In this document: positions 24,929 through 34,635 of the stretch, in pieces
Layout of the letters: each line of letters begins with the position of its first letter
How positions within the stretch are numbered: the stretch's first letter is position 1
From: DRQF01 sp964559135
Lineage (GTDB): Bacteria > Planctomycetota > GCA-002687715 > DRQF01
Length of the DNA: 46,276 nt
Assembly: GCA_964559135.1 (NCBI GenBank)
Contig: CAZLGG010000022.1
Location: forward strand, 1 to 46,276
Reading direction: 5' to 3'
Program-made: the position numbers and the translations under genes
The notes under the pieces: model-generated
Databases searched by the model: none
The model's input: the letters and a program-made list of their open reading frames with translations, nothing else
Told to the model about the DNA's origin: nothing

Positions 24929-26680
24929 TCATTCAAGACCACTTGGATCCGCCGCGATGTAGCGGATGTTCAAGATCGCGACGTCGTCCCGAAGATAGGG
25001 GGATTGGGCGATGTGGGTCTCGAGAGCGGTCAGGAGCGCACGCGTTCCTTCGGCGATGGGACGCTCCGCGTGTTCATCGACGATGCTGCTCACCCGGCCC
25101 ATCGAAAAGGGGCGCCCTTCCACATCCCTCGCCTCGGGCAGGCCGTCGGTGTACAGCGTCACGATGGTGTCGGGCTCGAGTTTGAGATGCCGCGTGGGAA
25201 ACTCCTGCCCCGGAAACATCCCGAGCGGGGGCGCCAGCGCCTCCAGCATCAAGGGTTCGTCGTATCCCGGTCGACGCACCAGGGCCGGATTGTGGCCGGC
25301 GTTGCACCATTCCACGTCACCTGTCTTCGGGTCGACGAACATGAGAAACGTCGTCGCGAAGATGACGCGTTCGGACGGACGGTCAAGCAGGCGATTCGTC
25401 CGCTGCAAGACTTCTCCGGGACTGCTCTCGCGGGTCACCGTCGCGCGCAGAAAACTCAAAGTTCGAGCCATGTAGAGGGCTGCTGGAATGCTCTTGCCGG
25501 AGACATCTCCGAGCGTGAAGGCAATTCGGCCATCGGGCAGTTCCGTGACGTCGTAGAAGTCGCCTCCGACGTGCAAGGACGGCCAATAGGCCCAGTCGAT
25601 CTCCAGACCGGGAAACGAGAATGCCGTATTCGGGAGGAGCCCTTGCTGAATCTCAGCCGCGATTTCGAGGTCTCTTTGCAATTTCTCGTCGTTGCGAAGC
25701 CGCTGCATCATCCGCGCGTTTTGGACGGATACGCCGGCGATGCTCGCGAAGGCGGTCAAGAAGTCCAGATCACTCTCGGTGTACAGACGAGCTCGCCCCG
25801 GATAGTCGCAATAGATCGCGCCCAAACTGCGATTGTTCGCGACGATGGGAACGCAGATGGCGGCTCGGATGTTGGAGATGACGATGGATTGGCTGCCCCG
25901 CAGTTTTTGATCCAGCGCCGCATCCTGAATGATGCTGCCCTCGCCGCTCTCGACGACCTGTCCGATGATGCTCAGGCTCGCCACGCTGGAGAGTTCCGCG
26001 GTGTCGGCTTCCGGCCGCACCGCCTTCGCCTCCACCTTCCCGTCCTCTCCCACGAGCGCGATGACGGCGCGACGGACGGGGAGAATCTCGAAGAGATGAT
26101 CCATGATGCGGGAGAGGAGTTCGTCCAGGTCCGTACTCTGTCCGAGGCTCTTTCCAGTTGCGACGAGCGTCGCCAACCGTTCCTTCTCCAGGGTCGCGAA
26201 CTCGGATTTCGTCGTGGAAATCGCGGTGGCGTCGAGACCGGCCAAGGACGCGGGGCGAGCTTGGGAGCCGGCGCCGCTGCTCGAACTGAGTGACGGGAAG
26301 CCCTCCTGGGCGCCGCCGGAGGACGATTCGTCCCCGGAGAGGGTTTCCATCAGCCCCACCAGCGGAATCATGCCGGTGTGGTTGGAGGCCGTCTTACGGG
26401 CGACGACAGTGATCATTCCGAGCTGGCACGCGTCACCGTCGCCGAGCACCACCCGAGGCAGGCGTTGGCCGTGCACCGTCAGACCGTTGGCCGCGCCCAC
26501 ATCCTCGAGCAGCACACCGTTGGGAGTCACACTCACCTTGCAGTGCTCACGCGAAACCGAGCGATCGTTGATCACGATGTCCCGACTCGTGCCCCGACCC
26601 AGCATCAGCGTCGCATCGGGGTCAAGCCGATGCGAGGAGACCTCGGCTCCATTCGAGATGACCTTGAGCGTCCAGGACAT
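24929..26680 (-). CDS. FHA-GAF-SpoIIE protein phosphatase (PP2C type)
   Basis: A three-domain signalling phosphatase of 583 residues. An FHA domain comes first (about residues 1-95: GRGTSRDIVINDRSVSREH, then GAANGLTVHG), which binds phosphothreonine. A GAF sensor domain follows at about 180-330 and a SpoIIE/RsbU-type PP2C domain at about 365-575. Metal-binding aspartates are visible in GGDFYDV, LGDVSGKS, YTDGLPEARD and RDDVAILNI. Such proteins usually control anti-anti-sigma factors in partner-switching cascades. ATG at 26680 was chosen because the FHA begins directly after it; the frame extends about 90 codons upstream without domain character. No kinase or anti-sigma partner is adjacent. 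Confidence 0.9.
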   Translation of the reverse strand: MSWTLKVISNGAEVSSHRLDPDATLMLGRGTSRDIVINDRSVSREHCKVSVTPNGVLLEDVGAANGLTVHGQRLPRVVLGDGDACQLGMITVVARKTASNHTGMIPLVGLMETLSGDESSSGGAQEGFPSLSSSSGAGSQARPASLAGLDATAISTTKSEFATLEKERLATLVATGKSLGQSTDLDELLSRIMDHLFEILPVRRAVIALVGEDGKVEAKAVRPEADTAELSSVASLSIIGQVVESGEGSIIQDAALDQKLRGSQSIVISNIRAAICVPIVANNRSLGAIYCDYPGRARLYTESDLDFLTAFASIAGVSVQNARMMQRLRNDEKLQRDLEIAAEIQQGLLPNTAFSFPGLEIDWAYWPSLHVGGDFYDVTELPDGRIAFTLGDVSGKSIPAALYMARTLSFLRATVTRESSPGEVLQRTNRLLDRPSERVIFATTFLMFVDPKTGDVEWCNAGHNPALVRRPGYDEPLMLEALAPPLGMFPGQEFPTRHLKLEPDTIVTLYTDGLPEARDVEGRPFSMGRVSSIVDEHAERPIAEGTRALLTALETHIAQSPYLRDDVAILNIRYIAADPSGLE

Positions 26681-26893
26681 GAAGTTGGCGACCTTCCTTG
26701 ACGAACTCGCTTGCGAGAACTCAATAGAGCCGATTCCCACCGGGGAATCAACCCCGGGAAACGGGGAAAGATGCCGTGGAACGGGGTCAGGAAGCGCCAG
26801 CGCGCGAAACAGGGTCCAGCGAGTCGTCGGATCTTTGGGACGCCGCGACCCTGTGTTACATGGAGACCCCTTCCTCCGGACGAAAGGAATCCC

Positions 26894-27988
26894 ATGAGTG
26901 ATTCGCGTGAAAACCAAGTGCTTCAGGCTCTCGCCACGGTGCAGGATCCTGACCTTCACCGAGACATCGTTGCCCTCGGTTTCGTCAAGAAACTGACCAT
27001 CGACGGGGACGACGTGAGCTTCGAGATCGAGTTGACCACACCGGCGTGCCCCGTGAAGGATCTCATGAAGTCACAGGCGGAAGAGGCCCTGCGCAACCTG
27101 GCATGGCCGAAGAACATCTCCATATCGATGACGGCGAGCGTCCGCGCCACGTCCGATCCCGCGGACGCGCTCACCATCAAGAACATCGTCTCCGTCGCCT
27201 CGGGGAAGGGCGGAGTCGGCAAATCCACCGTAGCCCTCAACCTGGCTTTCGCGCTCGCGAAGACCGGAACCAGCGTCGGAATCCTCGACGCCGACCTCTA
27301 TGGGCCAAGTATCCCCCATATGCTGGGCATCCAGGACAAGAAGCCGGAAACGACGACGATCGAGGGACGCCAGCGCATCATGCCGGTCGAGTGCCGAGGC
27401 GTGAAAGTGATGTCCATGGGGTTCCTCGTGGAGGTGGATCGCCCCCTGATCTGGCGAGGCCCCATGCTCCACGGAGCGCTGCAGCAGTTCTTCTCCGAAG
27501 TGGAGTGGGGCGACCTCGACTATCTCATCATCGACCTGCCCCCGGGCACCGGGGACGTGCAGCTCACGTTGGCTCAAAAGATCAAGGGCTCGTCCGCGGT
27601 TCTCGTGAGTACACCCCAGGACGTGGCCATGATCGATGCCCGCAAGGCCCTGAACATGTTTCGACAGGTGAACGTGCCGGTCCTCGGGGTCGTCGAAAAC
27701 ATGAGCGGTTTCGTTTGCCCCCACTGCGGCGAGGAAACCGCGATCTTTGGTTCCGACGGGGCCAAGAAGTGGGCGGAACGCGAGGGGCTCCGGTTCTTGG
27801 GCGCCATCCCCATCGACCTCTCGGTGCGCGTTCACGGCGATGACGGCATCCCGGCCGTGCTCGCCGAGGACACGAATCCGAACGTGCGGCGGGCGATCCA
27901 GTCCACGGCGGAACAGACGGCGGCCGAACTCTCCCGCATCCATCTCACCCAGCCCGCCCCCGGAGCCCTCGAACTCCACAACGACTGA
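26894..27988 (+). CDS. Mrp/ApbC-type Fe-S cluster carrier ATPase
   Basis: A 364-residue Mrp (NBP35/ApbC) protein that binds and hands over iron-sulfur clusters. Residues about 5-85 form the MIP18/DUF59 domain often fused to bacterial Mrp proteins (TVQDPDLHRDIVALGFVKKL). The deviant Walker A is SGKGGVGKST near residue 104, followed by DADLYGPSIPHMLGI. The cluster-binding pair CPHC (about residue 275) is present. The ATG at 26894 has AAGGA 7 bases upstream. It is divergent from the phosphatase gene, with a 213-base shared promoter region, and convergent with the sirtuin fusion 28 bases downstream. Confidence 0.93.
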   Translation: MSDSRENQVLQALATVQDPDLHRDIVALGFVKKLTIDGDDVSFEIELTTPACPVKDLMKSQAEEALRNLAWPKNISISMTASVRATSDPADALTIKNIVSVASGKGGVGKSTVALNLAFALAKTGTSVGILDADLYGPSIPHMLGIQDKKPETTTIEGRQRIMPVECRGVKVMSMGFLVEVDRPLIWRGPMLHGALQQFFSEVEWGDLDYLIIDLPPGTGDVQLTLAQKIKGSSAVLVSTPQDVAMIDARKALNMFRQVNVPVLGVVENMSGFVCPHCGEETAIFGSDGAKKWAEREGLRFLGAIPIDLSVRVHGDDGIPAVLAEDTNPNVRRAIQSTAEQTAAELSRIHLTQPAPGALELHND

Positions 27989-28016
27989 AATCCCTTCCGC
28001 CGCACGGAGACAGGCT

Positions 28017-29891
28017 TCAGACGTCGACCCAGAGTTTGAGTTCGGAGAGTTTCTTCGCGATGGCGTCGAGGACAGCGCCGGCGACGCCGTGAAGAACGAC
28101 GTCGGCGACGGCGTCGAAGTCCGTGGGCTCCAGATTGACGAGGATGAGGCGCGCTCCCCGACCCGCGGCACGGGCGACGAGGGACGAGACCGGCTCCACG
28201 GAAAGCGATGTTCCAGCGACCAACAGCAGATCGCAGCGATCGATCAGGTCCAGAGCGCGGCGGCTCGCCTCGAACGGCATGGGCTGTCCGAAGGCAATCG
28301 AATCGGGCTTGAGGAAACCACCCTCGCAGTGGATGCAGTAGGGGACCTCGGTTCCGTGAAGGATCCAGCGGTAGACCTCGTCACGTGAATACTTGGCCCC
28401 GCAGTTCAAACAGGTGACCCCGAATTCGTGGCCGTGGATCTCCACGACGCGATCGGAACTCGAGCCGGCTTTCTGGTGCAACCGATCCACGTTCTGCGTG
28501 ATGATCCCCTGAAGCTTGCCCATCCGCTCCAGAGCCGCGAGAGCGCGATGCCCCCTGGCCGGCTGCGCTTCCCGCAGAAGAAGATAGAAGTCCTGACTCA
28601 TCCGCCAGTACGTGCGCCGGGCTCCCTCGTCCGCCAGAAACCTCGCATACGTCAATTCGTCCGGGTCGTAGACCTGCCAATCGATGATCCCCGACCGATA
28701 GTCGGGAATGCCCGACTCCGTGCTGAGACCTGCTCCCGTGAGGGCCACCACGCGCTCCGACACGGCGAACTGACTCACCGCATCCTCGATCCGCTTGGCC
28801 GGCACGCCGGTCAGATCGGCTCGGGCGAGCGCCGCGACCTGATCCCAATAACGGCGCCCGGCCTTGCGCCCCGGCCCGTAGCGTTTCGCTTCGGGAAGCC
28901 CCACCCGGTGCAGGGGGACGAGTTCCGGCAGAAACCGCCTCGCGGAGCGGGGTGCCAGCCGCATCACCGCCAGGACACCCAGTCCCACCGCCGCGAACGG
29001 CAGGGTCAAAAGAGGCATGTCCCAGCTCTCCAGGAGCAATCCGGCCTCGTGCCAGACCCAGAGGGCGGGCGCCAGGGAAACGACGGCGACAACGAGGCTT
29101 CCCACGCTCGGCACGAGGAAGAACCAACCGAGCGCCATCGCGAGGGGCGCCGCGGTGTAGAAGGTATAACTAGGAAGAAGCGGTGCGCGCGGTCCGAGGA
29201 AAAGACCTCCCGCGGCCACCGAGAGGAGGACCGCGGTCACGGCGGCCGGCAGACGGCGGGGTGTCTCCAGCGCGAAACCGAGGACAAGGAAAACAGCCAC
29301 CGGGAGATACGGCAATCCTTGGTCAAACCAGAACTCGAAGGCTCCCTTCACCCCCAGCCAGCCGTGAAAGCCCACGTCGACGACCGGAGGAAAAAGGGCG
29401 TCGGCGGAGAGCGTCACGAGACCCAAGGAACTGAAGAGCGCGCCGAACACCCACACGCCGATCAGGCTCGGCCACGTGAGGGCCGGAAGCCCAGGCTTCT
29501 CCGCCCACCCCGCCTTCATCCACAGCGACATGAGGACGCCGGCCAGCGCGCCCGAGCAGAGCGCCAACACGAGCGACCACGTGCCGCCCGCAACCGGCTC
29601 CAGCCCCGCCTCGCCCAGTGGAAGAAACGCCATGCTCCCCAACCCGGCCAGCACCCCGTTGTAGCCGTAGATGCCGTCCTCGATCAGTTTCGGGATTCCC
29701 CCCAGGAGGTGGGCCGCCGCGTTGGCGGCGAGGGCGCCCGTGACGGCCATCCACGCCGCTTGGGGAGCGACGGCCGCGATGGCGACCAGAAAGAGCAGGC
29801 CGGAGACCGACCCCGGCGCAAAGAAGAGAGCGCCGAAGCTCCGGAGCAAAGAGCGGCTCGTGTTCTCGATGCGCCCGGACCAGTTTCTCAT
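28017..29891 (-). CDS. Urea-transporter-like domain fused to Sir2 sirtuin
   Basis: A 624-residue fusion. The first 325 or so residues are a multi-pass membrane domain resembling bacterial urea transporters: APGSVSGLLFLVA, GIYGYNGVLAGLGS and, in a second repeat, DMPLLTLPFAAVGL. Residues about 370-620 are a Sir2 domain with all usual motifs: LTGAGLSTESGIPDYRSG, ITQNVDRLH, the catalytic histidine in EIHGHEF, two CxxC zinc pairs (CLNC and CIHC), GTSLS and VNLEP. An active NAD-dependent deacylase is therefore likely. AGGAGGG precedes the ATG, which abuts the decarboxylase stop (TGAATG). It is one uninterrupted frame, so a split gene is excluded. The channel's substrate is unknown. Confidence 0.85.
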   Translation of the reverse strand: MRNWSGRIENTSRSLLRSFGALFFAPGSVSGLLFLVAIAAVAPQAAWMAVTGALAANAAAHLLGGIPKLIEDGIYGYNGVLAGLGSMAFLPLGEAGLEPVAGGTWSLVLALCSGALAGVLMSLWMKAGWAEKPGLPALTWPSLIGVWVFGALFSSLGLVTLSADALFPPVVDVGFHGWLGVKGAFEFWFDQGLPYLPVAVFLVLGFALETPRRLPAAVTAVLLSVAAGGLFLGPRAPLLPSYTFYTAAPLAMALGWFFLVPSVGSLVVAVVSLAPALWVWHEAGLLLESWDMPLLTLPFAAVGLGVLAVMRLAPRSARRFLPELVPLHRVGLPEAKRYGPGRKAGRRYWDQVAALARADLTGVPAKRIEDAVSQFAVSERVVALTGAGLSTESGIPDYRSGIIDWQVYDPDELTYARFLADEGARRTYWRMSQDFYLLLREAQPARGHRALAALERMGKLQGIITQNVDRLHQKAGSSSDRVVEIHGHEFGVTCLNCGAKYSRDEVYRWILHGTEVPYCIHCEGGFLKPDSIAFGQPMPFEASRRALDLIDRCDLLLVAGTSLSVEPVSSLVARAAGRGARLILVNLEPTDFDAVADVVLHGVAGAVLDAIAKKLSELKLWVDV

Positions 29892-31244
29892 TCAGCCCTC
29901 CTCGGACCCGACTGACAGGAAGGGAGGAATCCGTTCTTCACGGGTGCAGGCTTCCATGCTCTCTGCCTCGCGCACGACATACTCCTTGCCCTCCCACAGC
30001 AACAGATAGGTCGGCCGCGGATAGATGAACTCCATCGATTGGCTGAAGTTGTACGCCCCCGTTCGCGTGAGGCGATAGACGTCCCCCGGCCTCGGCGACG
30101 GCAGTGCGACTTGGGGGCGCACCACGTCGATCTGCATGCACAAGGGCCCGAAGATCTTCACGTTTTCCAGCGGGCGATCGCCCACGTTCACGGGGAGGCA
30201 TTCATGGTCATACCAATAGGCCGTGGGAAGCACGTTGACGCCGCCGTCGATGATGGCCGACTTCCCGCCGCCCAACAGAGGCTTCACCGCCACGACGGTG
30301 GAGAAGAGTTCGCCGCAATCGTCGACGAGGGCGCGACCCGGCTCGAGGACGAGTTCGGGTTCGTAGTCGTGGCGATCCTGCGCATCGAGAAGCGGGCCCG
30401 TCAGACATTCGGCGTACATTTCCGGCGTGGGCGACGTGGCGGTGCCGGGCAACATCTGCCCGCGCAATCGATTGCCGGACGCATAGCCTCCGCCCATGTC
30501 CAGGACCGTCGGGGCCTCCCCCACCTCGTCTCGGATCCTCAGGGCCAGCTCCACCAAGGCTTCCGCCCCCTTGCGGTACTGATCCGGATTGGGAATGTAG
30601 GTGCCGATGTGCATGTGGAGACCGCCGAGACGGAGTCGATCGTTCTCCGAGATTCGCCGAGCCATCCGTAACGCATCGCCGCTGGTCAGATTGAACCCGA
30701 ATTTGTCCCACGGCGGATAGCTCACTTCCATGTTGACCCGTATGCCCACCGTGTGGACGCCGGGGACCTTCGCGGCGATGGATTCGGTGCGGAGGAGTTC
30801 GTCGAGGTTGTCCAGGTTCACGGGCGATCCTTGGGCAAATGCTTCGGCGATTTCGTCGGAGCGTTTCCATGGCCCGTTGAAGTGGATCTTTGAGCCGGGA
30901 ATCCCCAGTCGCCGGCAGATGGCGTATTCGAACCCACTGACCACCTCCACGGTCGCGCCGAGGTGATGGATCAATCCGACGATGGCCGAGAGGTAGTTGG
31001 TCTTCACCGAATACGCGACGCGGGTCTTGGGCCAGTGTTTCCGGAACGCCCCGAGGAAGCCCTCGTAACTGGCCTTCAGCACGTCGCCGTCGAAGACCAT
31101 GAGAGGCGACCCATGTCGCTCGATGCGATCCAAGGCCTTCGCAGCGTCTCCCGCATCATCCGCTCGTCGCCCACGATGGGGCGGCTTCAGTCCCAGCGAT
31201 CCGTCCAAGGCCATGAGACGGGGTGCTTCATAATCTGCGGTCAT
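29892..31244 (-). CDS. Fold-III PLP-dependent decarboxylase (DAP/Orn/Arg family)
   Basis: A 450-residue member of the alanine-racemase-fold decarboxylases that act on amino acids such as diaminopimelate, ornithine, arginine or carboxynorspermidine. The PLP lysine is Lys81 in AYSVKTNY; the family histidine-glycine motif reads LHMHIGTYI, the phosphate-binding loop LDMGGGYASG, and EPGRAL and the catalytic-cysteine motif GPLCMQID follow. The substrate cannot be decided from these motifs. It overlaps the previous gene by 4 bases (ATGA), with GGAGGAA ahead of the start. It is part of the seven-gene minus-strand operon. Since moderately similar enzymes act in natural-product pathways, a lysine-biosynthetic role is not assumed. 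Confidence 0.88.
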   Translation of the reverse strand: MTADYEAPRLMALDGSLGLKPPHRGRRADDAGDAAKALDRIERHGSPLMVFDGDVLKASYEGFLGAFRKHWPKTRVAYSVKTNYLSAIVGLIHHLGATVEVVSGFEYAICRRLGIPGSKIHFNGPWKRSDEIAEAFAQGSPVNLDNLDELLRTESIAAKVPGVHTVGIRVNMEVSYPPWDKFGFNLTSGDALRMARRISENDRLRLGGLHMHIGTYIPNPDQYRKGAEALVELALRIRDEVGEAPTVLDMGGGYASGNRLRGQMLPGTATSPTPEMYAECLTGPLLDAQDRHDYEPELVLEPGRALVDDCGELFSTVVAVKPLLGGGKSAIIDGGVNVLPTAYWYDHECLPVNVGDRPLENVKIFGPLCMQIDVVRPQVALPSPRPGDVYRLTRTGAYNFSQSMEFIYPRPTYLLLWEGKEYVVREAESMEACTREERIPPFLSVGSEEG

Positions 31245-32212
31245 TCCGATTCCTCCCGACGTTGCAGGATCAGCGATTCGTCCAGTCGTTCATCCACGGG
31301 CACCGACGCGTGGTAGAGCCCGGCAGCGAGCAGGGGAAACCGTTTGGTCTCCTTCCTCGAACCCTCGTCGTCGAGCAGAGCCCCCAGGAGAACTCCCCCG
31401 TCCTCGCCGAACAAACCCAGCCAATCCGGAGGCGTCGGGTGAACCGTAACGAGCAAGAGATCGGACTCTCCCCGCGCGGACACCGCCCAGACCGTCTTGA
31501 TGCCGTCGGCGTCGAAGCGACGGGCGACCTTGGAGAGGAAGGCGCGGAGACCGTCGGGTTGGACGCTCCTCGCGAGCGCCGCCCTCGCCAGCGATGCGCC
31601 GCGATCCACAAGGACTGCGCCCGCGGCCGCGGGGCGCCCCGCCTTCACGGTCATCGCGATGGCGTAGAGCGCGGCGCCGGGCATCCCCAGGAGCACCGCC
31701 GGAGCCCCCTCGCGACGAATGATCGCCCGCGATTCGAACCATGCGGCTTCGCCATCCGACACGGGCTGCACGCGGCCGTCTTCCCCCATCAGATGACTGG
31801 CGGCGAAGTCTCGCTTCATGGCCTCCCTCTCCGGGCGTTCGATGAGAGCGAAAGGGGCATGAGGAAGCTGCCACCGCGACGCGGCGAACAGTGCGGCGCG
31901 CCCTGACGGTTCCCCCAGGAGGCGCCGCAAGGATTCCGGGGCGTCGCTTCCGAGTTCGCCCAGCTTCGACCGGAGCGCGGACGCGCCGTCAAGACTTCCC
32001 GGAACGACTCGGGGATCATCGTCCAGCGTCCTCAGGGCTCGTCCCAAGGCTGCGGGGGCCAGGCAACGGCTGCCGTCAGGGGCGCCGCCGGCGTGGGAAT
32101 CGAGAATCCAGGCCTCATGCTCGACGCGTCGGCGGGCGAGGGCGCGCGCAAGCGCTGCTCCTCCGCCGCTCTCGGGTCCGTCGGCGGCATCCACGACGAT
32201 CCACCTCTTCAT
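31241..32212 (-). CDS. Unrecognised operon protein
   Basis: A 323-residue protein whose ATG at 32212 overlaps the preceding stop by 4 bases (ATGA), so the start is well fixed; the longer frame upstream is shadow sequence. I do not recognise the family. It begins KRWIVVDAADGPESGGGAA, a hydrophobic strand followed by a glycine-rich turn that might start a nucleotide- or phosphate-binding domain, but there is no true Walker motif. A segment near the middle (GAPAVLLGMPGAALYAIAM) is hydrophobic but short for a membrane span. There is no signal peptide. Position between the secreted TPR protein and the decarboxylase makes a role in the same pathway likely. Confidence 0.6.
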   Translation of the reverse strand: MKRWIVVDAADGPESGGGAALARALARRRVEHEAWILDSHAGGAPDGSRCLAPAALGRALRTLDDDPRVVPGSLDGASALRSKLGELGSDAPESLRRLLGEPSGRAALFAASRWQLPHAPFALIERPEREAMKRDFAASHLMGEDGRVQPVSDGEAAWFESRAIIRREGAPAVLLGMPGAALYAIAMTVKAGRPAAAGAVLVDRGASLARAALARSVQPDGLRAFLSKVARRFDADGIKTVWAVSARGESDLLLVTVHPTPPDWLGLFGEDGGVLLGALLDDEGSRKETKRFPLLAAGLYHASVPVDERLDESLILQRREESE

Positions 32213-34635
32213 GGGTTCAGCGCTCCTTTCACGGCTTCGAGCCCCGCCAGCGCCGACTCCAAACGCGGCGACTGCGCCAAGGCTTTCAGGAACCACTCCC
32301 GGGCGCGCAGCGGTTTGTTCATCCGGAGCCACGTCCAGCCCAAGGCATTGGCGACATCCGCCGTGTCGTCACCATCCTTTTTGCGCACGCCGCGAAAAAG
32401 GTCGAGGGCGCGCTTGTAATCCCCCGCGCCGTAGGCTCGCCACCCCAAGGTCACGAGAAGACTTCGGCGCTCCGCGAGGTCCGAGGGGGACTTCCCGAGA
32501 TGTTCCAGGTAGGCGTCGGCCTGCTTGACCGCTTCCTTCAGTCGCCCGAGCGCCGCAAGAGTCAAAGCCAGTCCCTTGAGGTGCCCCACCTCGCCCGGTT
32601 CGAGTTCATGCGCCGCCTCGAAGCTCTTCAGGGCCTCCGCGTAGCGTCCCCGGGAGTAAAGAGCCCAGGCGCGCACACCATGAAGGGGGTAGTACTCCTG
32701 CTGGGCGAGGAGGGCCGACAACTGCTTTTTCGAGAGGCGATCCGGGTCGGTGCTCAAAGCGGCGGAATAGGCGATACGAGCCTCGACCCGGCGCCCGAGG
32801 CCCTCCAGAAGGGAACCCAGACGTTCATTGAGCTCCGCATCGCGGGGGAACACCTTCACCCAACCCTCGAGGCGACGCACGGCTTCGTCCGTCTTTCCCA
32901 TCTCCACCAGCGCTCTGGAGATCATCCGGGGAATCCGCGGGTCCGCAGGGCGCACGGAGAGAACTCTCTCGAGCACATCGACGGCCTCCTGGTAACGCGC
33001 CAATGTCAACAAGGCCCACCCCTGTCCCACGCGCGCCTCGACGAGAGCGGGATTCTTGTCGAGGGCCGCCGCGTAGAGCTGGGCGGCTTGCGCGGCTTGA
33101 CCTCGCAATTCCGCGATCTTCCCCAGGGAGTAGTCGATCAGGTCGGAGCGCGCCGCGGGAAACCGCCCGGAAGAATCGACGCGGAGTGCCTGAAGGATAT
33201 TCTCCGCGCGGTCCAGGTCCCCGGCGTTCAGGGCCGTCCAAGCTCGGTCGTAGTCCTGATACCTCCAGGCCTTGACCTTGGCCAAACCCGTCAGGGCGCC
33301 CGGGTACTCGGGCAGAAGCCCCAGCGCCCCCCGAAAGTAGTCTTCCGCCGCGGGGTAGGCGGCTTCGGCGAGAGCGACCCAGCCGAGCCCGGTGAGGGCA
33401 TCCGGCCACTTTCCCGGCAAGGCCTGAGCTTGATCGAAAAAGATCTTGGCCTCCTTCAGGTCCCCCAGACGCAGGGACGCCCACCCAGCCACCGTACTCG
33501 CGGAGACCTGGACCTTGGAGGACTTCCCGTCGTTCAAGGGCGTGAGCAAGGCGCGCACCGGATCCAATCCCCGGTCGAGAAGTCCCTTGGCGACTCGCAG
33601 CGCGCCCAAGTTGTCACCCAGGTTCAAAGAAGCGATGGCTTCACCCAAAGCGGCATCCCGGGCTGCAACGTTCGGAGGCAAAGAGCGGAAGACACCGAGC
33701 GCAGCGGAATAGGAACCGGCCTCGATGAGAGAATAACCATACGGAATCCAGAGCGACCGTCGGCTTTCGTCCGCTCGAATCCAGGCGGCGAGATCGGCGG
33801 TCAGAGCTTGAGGCGACAGCTCCAAGGCCTTGCGAAACGCCTCGAGAGCCTGGGGCTCGCGGTGTCGCTTGAGGCGGGCCCAACCCAGGCCCAGCCAAGC
33901 TCCCCAGGACGATGGGTGCCCCTCGAGGACCGTCTGAAAACGTCGTTCGGCGTCATCGAATCGCCCACGACGATAAGCGCACCACCCGTAGGTCAACGCA
34001 GCGAGCAGGTGGTCCGGCTGGATCTCGAGAGCCCGTTCGAGGGCGGACTCCGCCTCATTCCACCGCCGCCGGGCGTACTGCACGTCGCCGAGCCCGATGA
34101 GGCTCGCTGGATTGTCCTTCGAAATCCGCAGCGCGCGGGTGAAATCTTTGATCGCTTCGTTGTATCGACCGAGGTGATACCGGGCGTAACCGCGGCCGTT
34201 CAGAGCCTCGGACTGAACATCCTTGCCGCGGTTGCCCTTGTCCGCGATCAACTCCGAGAAGGACTTTTCCGCCTCGGCGTAACGCCCGGACTCGAGCAGC
34301 TCCTGGGCGATGCGGAGAGGTTTCTGCCGGGCCCGCGCCACGGCCTCGAGACCCATCTTCGAGAATCGATAGTCTTCTTCCAGCTCGAGAGCTTTCTTGA
34401 ACCAACGCTCGGCCTCGTCGACATGTCCGAGGAAGTAGTGGCACCAGCCGATTCCGTCCACGATCTCGTGGATCTTGGGCCACATCCGGTGGTCCTTCTC
34501 CAGAAGTTCGAGAGCTTCGGCGTAGCGTTTCTGTTGGAAGTAGTCCCAGCCCGTGAGTCCCATCTTGCGGGAACTCTGGGCCCAGCCGCCGCTGCACAAG
34601 AGAGCCACGAGGACGACGTTCAAAAAGGTCTTCAT
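32209..34635 (-). CDS. Secreted tetratricopeptide-repeat protein
   Basis: ATG at 34635 overlaps the ATP-grasp stop by 4 bases and has GGAGG about 10 bases upstream. The product has 808 residues: a signal peptide (MKTFLNVVLVALLCSGGWAQ), then about twenty TPR-like helix pairs through to the C-terminus (examples: GYARYHLGRYNEAIKDFTRA, GWALLTLARYQEAVDVLERV). No catalytic domain was seen. TPR arrays make protein- or peptide-binding surfaces; here it would act outside the cytoplasm, beyond the inner membrane. It is between the ATP-grasp ligase and an unrecognised protein in the operon. It might receive or hold an exported product. Confidence 0.85.
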   Translation of the reverse strand: MKTFLNVVLVALLCSGGWAQSSRKMGLTGWDYFQQKRYAEALELLEKDHRMWPKIHEIVDGIGWCHYFLGHVDEAERWFKKALELEEDYRFSKMGLEAVARARQKPLRIAQELLESGRYAEAEKSFSELIADKGNRGKDVQSEALNGRGYARYHLGRYNEAIKDFTRALRISKDNPASLIGLGDVQYARRRWNEAESALERALEIQPDHLLAALTYGWCAYRRGRFDDAERRFQTVLEGHPSSWGAWLGLGWARLKRHREPQALEAFRKALELSPQALTADLAAWIRADESRRSLWIPYGYSLIEAGSYSAALGVFRSLPPNVAARDAALGEAIASLNLGDNLGALRVAKGLLDRGLDPVRALLTPLNDGKSSKVQVSASTVAGWASLRLGDLKEAKIFFDQAQALPGKWPDALTGLGWVALAEAAYPAAEDYFRGALGLLPEYPGALTGLAKVKAWRYQDYDRAWTALNAGDLDRAENILQALRVDSSGRFPAARSDLIDYSLGKIAELRGQAAQAAQLYAAALDKNPALVEARVGQGWALLTLARYQEAVDVLERVLSVRPADPRIPRMISRALVEMGKTDEAVRRLEGWVKVFPRDAELNERLGSLLEGLGRRVEARIAYSAALSTDPDRLSKKQLSALLAQQEYYPLHGVRAWALYSRGRYAEALKSFEAAHELEPGEVGHLKGLALTLAALGRLKEAVKQADAYLEHLGKSPSDLAERRSLLVTLGWRAYGAGDYKRALDLFRGVRKKDGDDTADVANALGWTWLRMNKPLRAREWFLKALAQSPRLESALAGLEAVKGALNP

